Source: Mesorhizobium sp. AR07
GTDB taxonomy: Bacteria; Pseudomonadota; Alphaproteobacteria; Rhizobiales; Rhizobiaceae
DNA length: 64,000 nucleotides
Direction of reading: 5' to 3'
Assembly (NCBI RefSeq): GCF_024746815.1
Contig: NZ_CP080525.1
Coordinates: 124,001-188,000, forward strand
Position numbers and translations under genes: made by a program
Shown here: one piece after another, positions 51,998 to 62,357 of the stretch
How the letters are laid out: each line of letters opens with the position of its first letter
Numbering within the stretch: position 1 is the first letter of the stretch
The notes under the pieces: model-generated
Databases searched by the model: none
Told to the model about the DNA's origin: nothing
The model's input: the letters and a program-made list of their open reading frames with translations, nothing else

Positions 51998-53267
51998 TGT
52001 TTGGACCGGAGACATCGCGAACAGGTGTGCGAAGACATCGCGAACAGTTTTGCGCGTTTTGCGCGAGGGGGTTCGGGATGCCATTCGGGGACAACAGCGC
52101 GATGAAACAGAAATTGGAATTCGTCAGGTTGGCGAGCGCGGCGGGTGCGAATGTGAGCGCGTTGTGTCGGCGCTTCGGAATCGGCCGGACGTTGGCCCAC
52201 AAGCTGATCGCTCGCTATCGAGCGCAAGGCGATGCGGGGCTTTTGGAGCGTTCGCGGCAGCCCCATTTGAGCCCACGGCGCAGCGCCCCTGAGGTCGAAG
52301 CGGCAGCCCTTTGGGTGCGTGCGGCGCATCCGGCCTGGGGTGGGCGCAAGATCGCGCGTGTGCTCGCTCGCGAGGGTATCGGCACCCCTTCGCCCTCGAC
52401 GGTGACCGGCATCCTGCGCCGCAACGGGATCGAGCTCGGATTGCAGGGCGGCGGGGCGCAGCCTTTCATCCGCTTCGAGCACGAAGCCCCCAACGATCTG
52501 TGGCAGATGGACTTCAAGGGCCATGTCGCCCTGCGCACCGGCCGGCTGCATCCGCTCACCGTGCTCGACGACCATTCGCGCTTCTCGATCGTGCTGTCGG
52601 CCTGCTCCGATCAGACCACCCAAACCGTGCAAACGCGCCTGATCGAGGCCTTCCGTCGCTATGGCCTGCCGTGGCGCATCGCCACCGACAATGGCCCGCC
52701 CTGGGGCGATGGCGGCCGCAACAACTTCACGCTGCTCACGGTCTGGTTGATCGAGGCCAGCGTCGCCGTCAGCCACTCCAGGCCTTGCCACCCGCAGACA
52801 CTCGGCAAGGACGAGCGCTTCCACCGAACGCTCAAGGCCGAGGCGCTGCAGGGACCACCCTTCGCCGATCTCGCCAAGGCTCAGCACGCCTTCGACCAGT
52901 GGCGCCATGTCTACAACGCCCAGCGTCCCCACGACGCGCTGGACGGCGCCGTGCCGCTCGACCGCTACCGGGCCTCGCAGCGCCAGTATCGCGAAATTGT
53001 CGAGCCGTTCGAATACGCCAAGGACGATCTCATCCGCCGCGTTCAGCAGCATGGCTTCGTCTCTATTCTCGGCCGCAAAATGCGCCTCTGCAAAGCCTTC
53101 GCCGGAAAATCCGTTGCCTTCCGTCCGACCGCAACAGACGGCCTCTTCGACGCCTGGTTCAGGCACCAGAAAATAGAAACCATCGACCTCAATGCCATGG
53201 CTCGATAGCATGCAAAACTGTTCGCGATGTCCTCGCACACCTGTTCGCGATGTCTCCGGTCCAAACA
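51998..53267 (+). mobile_element. complete IS481-like insertion sequence (1270 bp)
   Basis: Both ends begin TGTTTGGACCGGAGACATCG. The 56-bp terminal inverted repeats differ at one position only, and each contains a doubled ACATCGCGAACAG motif. The flanks carry the direct repeat GTGGG at 51993-51997 and 53268-53272, the probable target duplication. The single transposase gene is intact, so the element may be active. Confidence 0.94.
52078..53208 (+). CDS. IS481-family-like DDE transposase
   Basis: A 376-aa transposase. The N-terminal helix-turn-helix region (EFVRLASAAGANVSALCRRFGIGRTLAHKLIARYRAQGDAGLLERSR) binds the ends. The rve catalytic core has Asp145 (WQMDFKGH), Asp204 (ATDNGPPWGD) and Glu246 (GKDERFHRTLKAE), the DDE triad. 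A C-terminal region of about 85 residues (YEREIVEPFEYAKDD-like) follows. Starts at 52078 or 52102 are both possible. An open frame extends upstream through the inverted repeat into the YkgJ gene but is not a plausible start. Confidence 0.94.
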   Translation: MPFGDNSAMKQKLEFVRLASAAGANVSALCRRFGIGRTLAHKLIARYRAQGDAGLLERSRQPHLSPRRSAPEVEAAALWVRAAHPAWGGRKIARVLAREGIGTPSPSTVTGILRRNGIELGLQGGGAQPFIRFEHEAPNDLWQMDFKGHVALRTGRLHPLTVLDDHSRFSIVLSACSDQTTQTVQTRLIEAFRRYGLPWRIATDNGPPWGDGGRNNFTLLTVWLIEASVAVSHSRPCHPQTLGKDERFHRTLKAEALQGPPFADLAKAQHAFDQWRHVYNAQRPHDALDGAVPLDRYRASQRQYREIVEPFEYAKDDLIRRVQQHGFVSILGRKMRLCKAFAGKSVAFRPTATDGLFDAWFRHQKIETIDLNAMAR

Positions 53268-53434
53268 GTGGGGAGGGGGCAGGGGTGGGGGTATATCGTA
53301 GAGTGGAAGCCTCGGGCTTTCTATCTACGATTGCCCTGCCCACGAGGAGGGAAATTACGCCAATCGCCCCAGCTTGTGCGCCGGCCCACAGCTCGTTACC
53401 TTCCTCGCAGGGCAGGGCGCCGGAGGAAACCATC

Positions 53435-54046
53435 GTGAGCATCGAATTTCTGTTGACGTCGCTGATCGTCGTGGCTTCGCCCGGCACCGGCGTTCTCTAT
53501 ACGCTGAGCGCCGGCCTTTCGCGCGGCGCGCGCGCTAGCATCATTGCCGCCTTCGGCTGCACGCTCGGCATCATCCCGCATATGGCGGCCGCCATCACCG
53601 GCCTCGCGGCGCTGCTGCACACCAGCGCGCTTGCCTTCGAGACGCTGAAATATCTGGGCGTCGCCTATCTGCTCTACATGGCCTGGAACACGCTGAAGGA
53701 GAAGGGTGGCCTGAGCGTCGAGCAGGATGTGACGCCGCGCTCGGCCGGCAAGGTGATTGCCACCGGCATCCTCGTCAACGTGCTCAATCCGAAACTGTCG
53801 ATCTTCTTCTTCGCCTTCCTGCCGCAATTCGTCAGCACCACCGAACCCAATGCACTGTCGAAGATGCTGGAGCTGAGCTCCGTCTTCATGCTTTTGACCT
53901 TCGTGGTTTTCGTCGGCTACGGCGTCTTCGCCGCCTCGATCCGCAACCATGTCGTGTCGCGACCAAAAGTGCTGACCTGGATGCGCCGCACCTTCGCCGG
54001 CGCCTTTGTCATGCTCGGCGCAAAACTGGCGTTGGCGGACCGGTAG
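53435..54046 (+). CDS. LysE family exporter (RhtB-like)
   Basis: A 203-aa inner-membrane protein with six predicted helices (EFLLTSLIVVASPGTGVLYTLSAGLSRGARASIIAAFGCTLGIIPHMAAAITGLAALL is the conserved N-terminal part). The LysE/RhtB family exports amino acids or homoserine lactones. The GTG start has GGAGGAAA upstream. Its C-terminus ends ...MLGAKLALADR just before the groEL terminator, which faces the opposite strand. Substrate unknown. Confidence 0.92.
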   Translation: MSIEFLLTSLIVVASPGTGVLYTLSAGLSRGARASIIAAFGCTLGIIPHMAAAITGLAALLHTSALAFETLKYLGVAYLLYMAWNTLKEKGGLSVEQDVTPRSAGKVIATGILVNVLNPKLSIFFFAFLPQFVSTTEPNALSKMLELSSVFMLLTFVVFVGYGVFAASIRNHVVSRPKVLTWMRRTFAGAFVMLGAKLALADR

Positions 54047-54056
54047 TTTTCCAACG

Positions 54057-54084
54057 AAAAAGGGCGGCATCTCTGCCGCCCTTT
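54057..54084 (-). terminator. rho-independent terminator of groESL
   Basis: AAAGGGCGGCA, four-base loop, TGCCGCCCTTT, then TT on the minus strand. It lies about 104 bp after the groEL stop, the gap being enlarged by the 77-bp duplication at 54111-54187. Confidence 0.82.
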
Positions 54085-54110
54085 CCCTAAGCTTAGCCAG
54101 ATTGGCTGGA

Positions 54111-55882
<1,772 letters not shown>

Positions 55883-55905
55883 TCAGTTGACGGAAAGGCC
55901 TGATA

Positions 55906-56202
55906 TCAGCCGATGATGCCCATGATGTCGGATTCCTTCATGATCAGAAGGTCTTCGCCATTGAGCTTGACTTCGGTGCCCGACCACTTGCCGAACAGGA
56001 TACGGTCGCCAGCCTTGACGTCCAGCGGGACGAGCTTGCCGGCTTCGTCACGAGCGCCGGAGCCGACAGCGATGATCTCGCCTTCCTGCGGCTTTTCCTT
56101 TGCCGTATCCGGGATGATGATCCCGCCGGCGGTCTTGGATTCGGATTCGACCCGGCGAACGACCACGCGGTCATGAAGCGGGCGGAACTTCGACTTTGCC
56201 AT
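55906..56202 (-). CDS. groES: GroES co-chaperonin (Hsp10)
   Basis: A 98-aa co-chaperonin forming a seven-member lid on GroEL. Signature [42 protein letters not shown] (about 6-48) includes the mobile loop. The start at [12 protein letters not shown] (56202) is standard and has GAGGAAG upstream; longer frames would overlap the CIRCE element. First gene of the groESL operon. Confidence 0.98.
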   Translation of the reverse strand: MAKSKFRPLHDRVVVRRVESESKTAGGIIIPDTAKEKPQEGEIIAVGSGARDEAGKLVPLDVKAGDRILFGKWSGTEVKLNGEDLLIMKESDIMGIIG

Positions 56203-56264
56203 TTTTTCTTCCTCGATGAGAACGGTGAGAACAGTTCCTCCGTCCGGCGGCGCCGGACATATGG

Positions 56265-56291
56265 TTAGCACTCACCGTTGGCGAGTGCTAA
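56265..56291 (-). promoter_or_regulatory. CIRCE operator (HrcA-binding site)
   Basis: TTAGCACTC, 9 bp (ACCGTTGGC), GAGTGCTAA: an exact CIRCE consensus, 63 bp before the groES ATG. It marks heat-shock control by the HrcA repressor. Confidence 0.97.
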
Positions 56292-56386
56292 CGTGGCGCT
56301 GAAATAGGCCGCCGACCGGCGAGAGTCAAGGCGCGACACGCCGCCGAAGCGCGCGAAATTCGCATTCGGCGATGTCGCCGCGACGG

Positions 56387-57013
56387 CTAGAGAAAGAGCC
56401 GCAGCTGGGTGTGGATGATCGACCGGTAATCCTCGATGGTCTGGCGACTTTCCGTTTTGCCCTCGGCAAGCGCCAGGCGCACCACACCACCGGCCAGCTG
56501 GAAGATCAGGACAACCATGCGTTCGAACTGCTCGCGCTTCTCGGGTTCGAGCAGGGGGCTGACATGGTCGCAGAACATCTTGGCCTGATGCCGGGTTTCG
56601 GCGATGTCGAGATTCTTGAGCGCCTTGTCGGCCTGGATGGCGTTCTGCAGATCCTGGATGGCCGGATCGCTGGCGACACGACTGTGATAGTCGTCAAGCA
56701 GCCGGTCGGCAGCCGTGATCACATCCTTGGCCTCGCTTATGTCGGTGATGATCGCTGTCAATCGTGCACGACTGACCTCGGAAAACCGCTCGTAGAGCAT
56801 CGCCAGGATCGCCGATTTGTTGGGGAAGTAATGATAGACGGTGGCGATCGGCCCGCCCGCCAGCATGCCGACTTCCTTCATGGTGACGGCGTCGATGCCC
56901 TTTTCGCCGATCAGCCGCATGGTTGTCGACAGGATCGCGTCAATGCGCTCGCGGCTGCGCTCCTGCTTGGGCTTGCGCCTTAGCCTTGTCACCGTTCGTC
57001 TTGCTTCCGTCAT
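56387..57013 (-). CDS. TetR family transcriptional regulator
   Basis: A 208-aa repressor with N-terminal helix-turn-helix (RIDAILSTTMRLIGEKGIDAVTMKEVGMLAGGPIATVYHYFPNKSAILAML, about 23-73) and a basic start (RRTVTRLRRKPKQERSRE). The C-terminal domain (VSPLLEPEKREQFERMVVLIFQLAGGVVRLALAEGKTE) binds an unknown ligand. Divergent from the MFS-oxidase-racemase operon starting at 57139, with a perfect palindrome between; it most likely represses that operon. Confidence 0.93.
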   Translation of the reverse strand: MTEARRTVTRLRRKPKQERSRERIDAILSTTMRLIGEKGIDAVTMKEVGMLAGGPIATVYHYFPNKSAILAMLYERFSEVSRARLTAIITDISEAKDVITAADRLLDDYHSRVASDPAIQDLQNAIQADKALKNLDIAETRHQAKMFCDHVSPLLEPEKREQFERMVVLIFQLAGGVVRLALAEGKTESRQTIEDYRSIIHTQLRLFL

Positions 57014-57085
57014 GCACCGATCTTCCGCGACACCTCGGGCTCCATGGTTGACAAAGCAATATGATCAAGTATCAGTTTTGTAAAT

Positions 57086-57102
57086 GCTGACAGGTTGTCA
57101 GC
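57086..57102. promoter_or_regulatory. candidate TetR operator
   Basis: GCTGACA-GGT-TGTCAGC is a perfect 17-bp palindrome between the divergent tetR and MFS genes, 37 bp before the TTG start at 57139. Six T follow it, so a hairpin is also possible, but its position favours an operator. Confidence 0.58.
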
Positions 57103-57138
57103 TTTTTTCGGTGTGGCAAGGGACGTTGGGAGGCAGCT

Positions 57139-58323
57139 TTGGCATCTGGTGACGTGCATACCGGAAGCGGCGACTGGCTGGTCGGCAATCCGACCGGCGG
57201 ACAGCTTGCCTCGGCCCTGTGGGTCGGTTCGGTTGGTCTGCTCATCCTCGGCCTGCAGCCTGTGCTGCTCGGCGCCCTGTACACCGAGGGCCATGTCAGC
57301 GGCGATGAACTGGCGCTGGTCGCCACCGCCGAGATGATCGCCATTGCGATCGGTTCGGCTGTCGTGGCGATGCTGCTTTCGGCCCACAACATGCGCTGGA
57401 AAAGTGCTGTCCTCCTGCTCCTGCTGGCGCTGGCGAATGTGTGGACGGCCCATGCTTTGACCGCAAACACGCTGATCGCCGCCCGCGCCCTGGCCGGGCT
57501 CGCCGAGGGCGGCCTAGTGGCGGTCGCCACCGAACTCATCGCTCGCTCCCGACGCGCCGAGCGCATCGGCGGCTATTTCGTCACCATGCAGACGCTGGCG
57601 CAATGCGCGCTTGCCCTGCTGCTGGCGCTCTATGTCATCCCGGCCGCAGGGTCGGCAGGCGGCTTCATCGTTCTCGCCGTCGTCTGCTTTGTCTCGCTGG
57701 CGGTGGCCTTCATTGTCCCCGCTGACTACGCCGATCTGCCGAAGGAAGAGAATCTGGCCAATGTGCTGACGGTGCCGTCGATCACCGCGCTGCTGTCGGT
57801 CTTCTGCTACTTCATGTTCTTCGGCGCGGTCTGGGCCTTTCTGGAGCCGCTTGGCGCGCAATACGGCATCGATGGCCGCACCGTCGGCCTGATCGTCTCG
57901 GCCAGCCTCGCGGTTCAGGTCCTTGGCGCGATGACGGCGACAGTGTTCGAGGCGCGCATCGACTACCGCCTTGCCATCGCCGCGATCGGTGTGGTCGCGC
58001 TTGTCAGCTCCCTGGTCCTCGCCAGCGGACCGGGTCTCGCGACATTCTGGGCCGCCGCTCTGGTCATGGGCTTCATCCTGTTGTTCATCGTGCCCTACCA
58101 GATCCGCCTGGCGATCACCGCCGACGAGACGCGCACCGCCGTGCTGCTGGTGCCGGCGGCGCAGCTTTTTGGTCTGGCGATCGGGCCGATCGCGGCGTCG
58201 CTGCTCATCGACGGCAAGGATTTTCGTCCGGTGCCGGAATTCGCCGCCGCCAGCGCTGTTGCCAGCGTCGCGCTGCTCGGCCTGTTTGTCCTCGTGGCGC
58301 GGCGTCGCCGCGCCGTTGCCTGA
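57139..58323 (+). CDS. MFS transporter
   Basis: A 394-aa inner-membrane major facilitator with about twelve helices and a central loop (PADYADLPKEENLANV). The loop between helices 2-3 and 4-5 lacks strong family fingerprints, so substrate is open. The TTG start has GGGAGG 9 nt upstream and matches the position expected after the TetR operator; the N-terminus (ASGDVHTGSGDW) is cytosolic. It is first of a three-gene operon with an aldonolactone-type oxidase and an alanine-racemase-like enzyme. Confidence 0.9.
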   Translation: MASGDVHTGSGDWLVGNPTGGQLASALWVGSVGLLILGLQPVLLGALYTEGHVSGDELALVATAEMIAIAIGSAVVAMLLSAHNMRWKSAVLLLLLALANVWTAHALTANTLIAARALAGLAEGGLVAVATELIARSRRAERIGGYFVTMQTLAQCALALLLALYVIPAAGSAGGFIVLAVVCFVSLAVAFIVPADYADLPKEENLANVLTVPSITALLSVFCYFMFFGAVWAFLEPLGAQYGIDGRTVGLIVSASLAVQVLGAMTATVFEARIDYRLAIAAIGVVALVSSLVLASGPGLATFWAAALVMGFILLFIVPYQIRLAITADETRTAVLLVPAAQLFGLAIGPIAASLLIDGKDFRPVPEFAAASAVASVALLGLFVLVARRRRAVA

Positions 58324-58332
58324 GGAGGCAAC

Positions 58333-59613
58333 ATGTCGAACAGCTGGAGCAACTGGTCGGGCTTTGTCACGGCCGAACCGCGGCTGATTGCCAGTCCCAC
58401 TGACGTCGGCGAACTCAGTGATCTCGTTCGTGGCGCACCCGGCCCGGTTCGCGTCGTCGGCGCCGGCCACTCCTTCACGCCGCTGGCGAAGTCCGAGGGT
58501 ACGATCCTGTCCCTGGAGAGACTGGAAGGGCTGGTCTCGCACGACGCCGAAAGACATCAGGCACGTGTGCGGGCAGGGACCCGGCTCGGCTCTCTTATGC
58601 ACATCCTGCAAGGCATCGGCCAGGGCCTGCCCAACATGGGCGACATCGACCGCCAGGCGATCGGCGGCGCGCTCGGCACCGCCACGCATGGCTCGGGACC
58701 GGCGCTGGGCGCCTACCACACGCAACTGGAAACGGTGCGGATTGTCGACGGGCTCGGCGAGATCCGCGACTTCACCAGGGCAGGGGACCAGGAGGCGATC
58801 CACGCCATCGGCGTCGCGCTCGGCGCCTTCGGCGTGATGACGGAGGTGACGCTGAACAACATTGCGACCTATCGGCTGCGCCGCCGCAAATGGGTGCTGC
58901 CGATCGCCGACATGCTGCGCGATTTCGAAACGATGATGGCCGCGCACCGCTCGGCCGAATTCTACTACATTCCGTTTTCCGGCTACGCGCAGTTCATCGC
59001 CAGCGACTTGAGCGACGCAGCGCCCACCGCACGACCGCCGGAGGAAGACGAGGCGGGGCTGAGAACGTTGCGCTGGTTGCGCACCGGGCTCGCCTGGCTG
59101 CCGTCGCTCCGCCGCCGGCTGATCCGCGACGCCGTCGCGAAAGTGCCGTCCGAGGACTATGTGCAGGATTGGCTCAACGTCTATGCCAGCGACCGGCAGA
59201 CCAAGTTCAACGAGATGGAATATCATCTGCCGTTCGAGGAAGGGCCGAAGGCATTGGCCGAAATCATCGAACTGACCGAGAAGCGCTTTCCCGACGTCTA
59301 TTTCCCGATGGAAGTGCGCTCGGTCGCAGCGGACCAGTTCTGGCTTTCGCCATTTTACAACAGGCCGACCTGCTCGATCGCCATCCACCACGATGCGGCG
59401 AGCGATCCGTTGCCGTTCATGCAAGCGGCCGAGCCGATCTTCCGTAGATATGGCGGCCGGCCGCATTGGGGCAAGATGCACAGCCTGAAGGCGGCGGAGC
59501 TGAAAAAGCTCTACCCGCGCTGGGACGACGCGATGGCGGTGCGCCGCGACATCGATCCGCAGAACCGCTTCATCTCGCCCTACATGGCCGGCCTGTTCGG
59601 CGTCGAACGATGA
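58333..59613 (+). CDS. FAD-linked oxidase of the aldonolactone/ALO type
   Basis: A 426-aa flavoprotein with a PCMH-type FAD-binding N-terminal domain (RVVGAGHSFTPLAKSEGTILSLERLEGL; GLPNMGDIDRQAIGGALGTATHGSG) and a C-terminal ALO (D-arabinono-1,4-lactone oxidase) domain ending with the family's HWGKMH motif (RPHWGKMHSLKAAELKKLYPRWDD). No covalent-FAD histidine can be assigned with certainty. It oxidises a sugar lactone or polyol in related enzymes; the substrate is unknown here. It starts 9 bp after the MFS gene. Confidence 0.92.
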   Translation: MSNSWSNWSGFVTAEPRLIASPTDVGELSDLVRGAPGPVRVVGAGHSFTPLAKSEGTILSLERLEGLVSHDAERHQARVRAGTRLGSLMHILQGIGQGLPNMGDIDRQAIGGALGTATHGSGPALGAYHTQLETVRIVDGLGEIRDFTRAGDQEAIHAIGVALGAFGVMTEVTLNNIATYRLRRRKWVLPIADMLRDFETMMAAHRSAEFYYIPFSGYAQFIASDLSDAAPTARPPEEDEAGLRTLRWLRTGLAWLPSLRRRLIRDAVAKVPSEDYVQDWLNVYASDRQTKFNEMEYHLPFEEGPKALAEIIELTEKRFPDVYFPMEVRSVAADQFWLSPFYNRPTCSIAIHHDAASDPLPFMQAAEPIFRRYGGRPHWGKMHSLKAAELKKLYPRWDDAMAVRRDIDPQNRFISPYMAGLFGVER

Positions 59614-60755
59614 GCGCCTATTTCGGCACGCTTTCTGATGCGCTGAAGGACGCCGGCATCTTCCAGCCCTGCCTGCTGCTCGATCTTGACCGGCTGGACC
59701 GCAACATCGCGCTGGTGAAAGAGAGGCTTGATCCCGGCCTTGCCGTGCGGCTGGTCGATAAGTCGCTCGCCTGCCTGCCGCTGCTGTCGCACATCGGCAA
59801 AGCGCTGGGCACGATCAGCTTCATGACTTTTCATCCGCCGATCAGCGAGGCGGTGCTGAAAGCGTTTCCAGATGCCGATCTGCTGTACGGCAAGCCGATG
59901 CCTGTCGGTGCGGCAAGAGCTGCGCTTTCCGAACGCGAAGCGGCTTGGTCTCGCGTCTGCTGGCTGATCGATACCCAAGAGAGGCTGGCGGATTATGGCG
60001 CGCTCGCTGACGAACTCGGCATCGAGCTGCGCATCGCCTTTGAGATCGATGTCGGGCTGCATCGCGGCGGCTTTGCCAGCCCGGAGGCCTTGTCGAAAGC
60101 ACTAAGTATTTTGCCGGCTCATAAACGGTTGCATTGCGAAGGCGTCATGGCCTACGAGGCGCATGCGCCGCACATTCCCAGCCTGTTCGGCGGGCCGGCC
60201 AAGGCACTAGTGAAAGCCTCGCAACAGGCCACCGCCTTCGTTGCCTGCCTCGGCCCCGACCAGCGCCGTATCCTCAATATCGGCGGCAGCAAGACAGCAC
60301 TCCTTCATCATGGCAGCGCCGCCAACGAGGTGTCGATGAGCTCGGCCTTCGTGCTGCCCAGCGATTTCGATACGCCCGGCCTCGAAGGTTTCCAGCCGGC
60401 GGCCTTCATCGCGACGCCGATCCTGAAGGTGGTCGAGCCGATGCTGCCCGGCCCGCTGGCCGTCACCCGCCTGCTGCGGGCGCTCGGCCGGTTTCCGCGC
60501 AAGGGCTGCTATCTCTATGGCGGCAAATGGATGGCCGAGCCGGTCTTTCCCCAAGGCATGAAGACGAACGGCCTGCTCGGCCTGTCCTCGAACCAGCAAT
60601 TCATGGGCCTGCCGGCCGATGCGACCGCAAAGCCCGGCGACTACGCCTTCCTGCGCCCGACACAGAGCGAGGCCGTGCTGCAGCAGTTCGGGTCGATCGC
60701 GGTGTTTTCCGGCGGAAAGATCGCCGATCGCTGGCCGGTGCTGCCGATGGCGTGA
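59610..60755 (+). CDS. PLP-dependent alanine racemase-like protein (DSD1/D-threonine aldolase type)
   Basis: A 381-aa fold-type III PLP enzyme. The cofactor lysine is Lys51 (RLVDKSLACLPLL), and the phosphate-binding region NIGGSKTALLHHG is near 225. The C-terminal beta domain (GKWMAEPVFPQGMKTNGLLGLSSNQQFMGLP...YAFLRPTQSEAVLQQFG) resembles D-serine dehydratase/D-threonine aldolase relatives rather than canonical alanine racemase. It overlaps the oxidase stop by 4 bp (ATGA), so the three genes are co-translated. Substrate probably a D-amino acid or hydroxy-amino acid. Confidence 0.9.
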   Translation: MSAYFGTLSDALKDAGIFQPCLLLDLDRLDRNIALVKERLDPGLAVRLVDKSLACLPLLSHIGKALGTISFMTFHPPISEAVLKAFPDADLLYGKPMPVGAARAALSEREAAWSRVCWLIDTQERLADYGALADELGIELRIAFEIDVGLHRGGFASPEALSKALSILPAHKRLHCEGVMAYEAHAPHIPSLFGGPAKALVKASQQATAFVACLGPDQRRILNIGGSKTALLHHGSAANEVSMSSAFVLPSDFDTPGLEGFQPAAFIATPILKVVEPMLPGPLAVTRLLRALGRFPRKGCYLYGGKWMAEPVFPQGMKTNGLLGLSSNQQFMGLPADATAKPGDYAFLRPTQSEAVLQQFGSIAVFSGGKIADRWPVLPMA

Positions 60756-61021
60756 CCGACGGTTCAGCCGCCGTTGGGCATCGGTGCGTGATGAACGGCG
60801 ATTGTTGGCGATCCCGAGCAATGCTATGGAACGAAGGTCGAAAAGGACCTTGGAGCGGCAAACGGTAAGCCCGCTTCCTTCCACCGAGTGGAAGCTCCGT
60901 TCTCATCCAACATGGGAACCCACGGCAAGCCCGGGGCGTGCTTTACGCCCGGCTTGGCGTTCGGGGTTTTCGCTGATCGGCGTTCCTTCGTGCGCCAGGC
61001 GCTCACCGAAGGAGAAGAAAA

Positions 61022-61336
61022 ATGCCCATCATTCGTGCTAACACCGGCGTCATCACCCAGATCAACGTCTTCACGGTGCCCGAGGGCGGCCAGCAGGCGT
61101 TGATCGACCTGCTACGGGAGGCGGCGATGAGTTGCCGTGGCATTCCCGGCTGGATGTCCGCCAGCCTGCACCGAAGTCTCGATGGCACGCGTGTCGCCAA
61201 CTACGCGCAGGCGCAGGATCAGGCCGCCATGCGGCGTGTCTTTGAGCATCTGCAAGCGCACGACTTTCTTGAGCGGAACAAGACGCTAGGGCTGGCTCAT
61301 CCCGGCCTCTATGAGGTCGCTCTCACCGTGGAGTAA
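61022..61336 (+). CDS. antibiotic biosynthesis monooxygenase (ABM) domain protein
   Basis: A 104-aa single ABM-domain protein with ferredoxin-like fold: TQINVFTVPEGGQQALIDLLREAAMSCRGIPGWMSASLHRSLDGTRVANYAQAQDQAAMRRVFEHLQAH. Members act as cofactor-free oxygenases or haem-degrading enzymes or bind small molecules; here no partner is adjacent. The start has GAAGGAGAAG upstream. It is followed by a strong terminator at 61357. Confidence 0.87.
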   Translation: MPIIRANTGVITQINVFTVPEGGQQALIDLLREAAMSCRGIPGWMSASLHRSLDGTRVANYAQAQDQAAMRRVFEHLQAHDFLERNKTLGLAHPGLYEVALTVE

Positions 61337-61356
61337 GCCCCTGCGGTCGCACTCGG

Positions 61357-61390
61357 CGGGCTGGGCTCCCTTAGGGAGCTCAGCCCGTTT
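61357..61390. terminator. rho-independent terminator between convergent genes
   Basis: CGGGCTGGGCTCCC, TTA, GGGAGCTCAGCCCG (one mismatch) followed by TTT. It ends the ABM gene and may also serve the convergent AraC gene. Confidence 0.82.
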
Positions 61391-61396
61391 CCCAGC

Positions 61397-62230
61397 CTAG
61401 GCCTTCACCGGTATCCAGATCTCCAGCCCGCCATTGCCGCTGCGCGGATCGAACTCTGGGCCATAGCGCTCGAATTCGGGAGCATCCGCGATCTCGTGGC
61501 CGGAGGCCGGCAGCCATTTGTTCCAGATGGTGTTGACCGTGCGCCGGATGGTCGAGATGTGTTCGCGGTGGGCAAAGACCGCATATTTCTGCGCCGGCAC
61601 GCGCACCCGGCTGAGCTCCTTTGGCAGGTCCGAAAAATCCGACACTTCGACGCCGGCGATGTAGTCGAAATTGCCGGAATCGTCACCGTTGACGCAGACG
61701 CCATAGGCGACGTCGCCCGTCTCGCCAGGGATGTTGCCGATATAGGGGCCAAAGCGTTGCCACTGCATCGGAATGGCGGCGCTGGTTTCGCAGCTGTAGC
61801 GTTCGCCGAGGCCGGCGATCAGGAATGGCCGGCTGGTCTCGAAGCGCGGCGGTTCGAGGCTGGCAAGAAGTGACTGGTCCATCAGGATCGGCTCCACGAG
61901 GTCGAGGTTTTTGAGCGTGCCTTGCGCGCGTACCAGCTCCGGTGTGGTGCCGAACTGGTCGCGGAAGGCACGGGTGAAAGCCTCATGCGAATTGTAGCCG
62001 GCGTCGAGCGCGAGCGAGAGGATGTCGGGTGCCCCCCCAGCCAGCTTGCGCGCCGCCTCGGTCAGCCGGCGTGAGCGCATGTAGCCCATCACCGAGCGGC
62101 CGGTGGCGGCGCCGAAGGCCCGTGTCACATGAAAGCGCGACACGCCACTGCTTTGGGCGACATCGTCGAGCGAGACCGCCTCCGGCAGATGGCTCTCGAC
62201 GAACCACAGCGCTTTTTCGGTCGGGTTCAT
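61397..62230 (-). CDS. AraC family regulator with GyrI-like effector domain
   Basis: A 277-aa regulator. The N-terminal part (1-105) has the two AraC helix-turn-helix motifs (VSLDDVAQSSGVSRFHVTRAFGAATGRSVMGYMRSRRLTEAARKLAG; ILSLALDAGYNSHEAFTRAFRDQFGTTPE). The C-terminal part (about 120-277) is a GyrI-like/AraC_E_bind domain that binds small ligands, as in SbmC and Rob. This order (DNA domain first) matches Rob/SoxS-type drug-response regulators. Start at MNPTEKALWF. Targets unknown. Confidence 0.92.
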   Translation of the reverse strand: MNPTEKALWFVESHLPEAVSLDDVAQSSGVSRFHVTRAFGAATGRSVMGYMRSRRLTEAARKLAGGAPDILSLALDAGYNSHEAFTRAFRDQFGTTPELVRAQGTLKNLDLVEPILMDQSLLASLEPPRFETSRPFLIAGLGERYSCETSAAIPMQWQRFGPYIGNIPGETGDVAYGVCVNGDDSGNFDYIAGVEVSDFSDLPKELSRVRVPAQKYAVFAHREHISTIRRTVNTIWNKWLPASGHEIADAPEFERYGPEFDPRSGNGGLEIWIPVKA

Positions 62231-62357
62231 GGGGCTCCTTCCCGCATTGGCCGGCGCATCTTGCCGTTTCTGCACGCGGCGAGTTTGATCGAAATTGCGC
62301 CGAGCGCAAAATCGGAATGAAGGTTATTGGCGCGACCGGCTGTCCTGCTTGTCGAAG

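Noticed and set aside
51739-53208. A single long frame joining the repeat region to the transposase
   Set aside because: The upstream part crosses the IS boundary and intergenic repeat DNA; the transposase start inside the element (52078 or 52102) explains it.
57514-59481. 655-codon minus-strand frame opposite the MFS and oxidase genes
   Set aside because: Composition is Arg/Asp/His/Gln-rich; the plus-strand genes carry clear family motifs.
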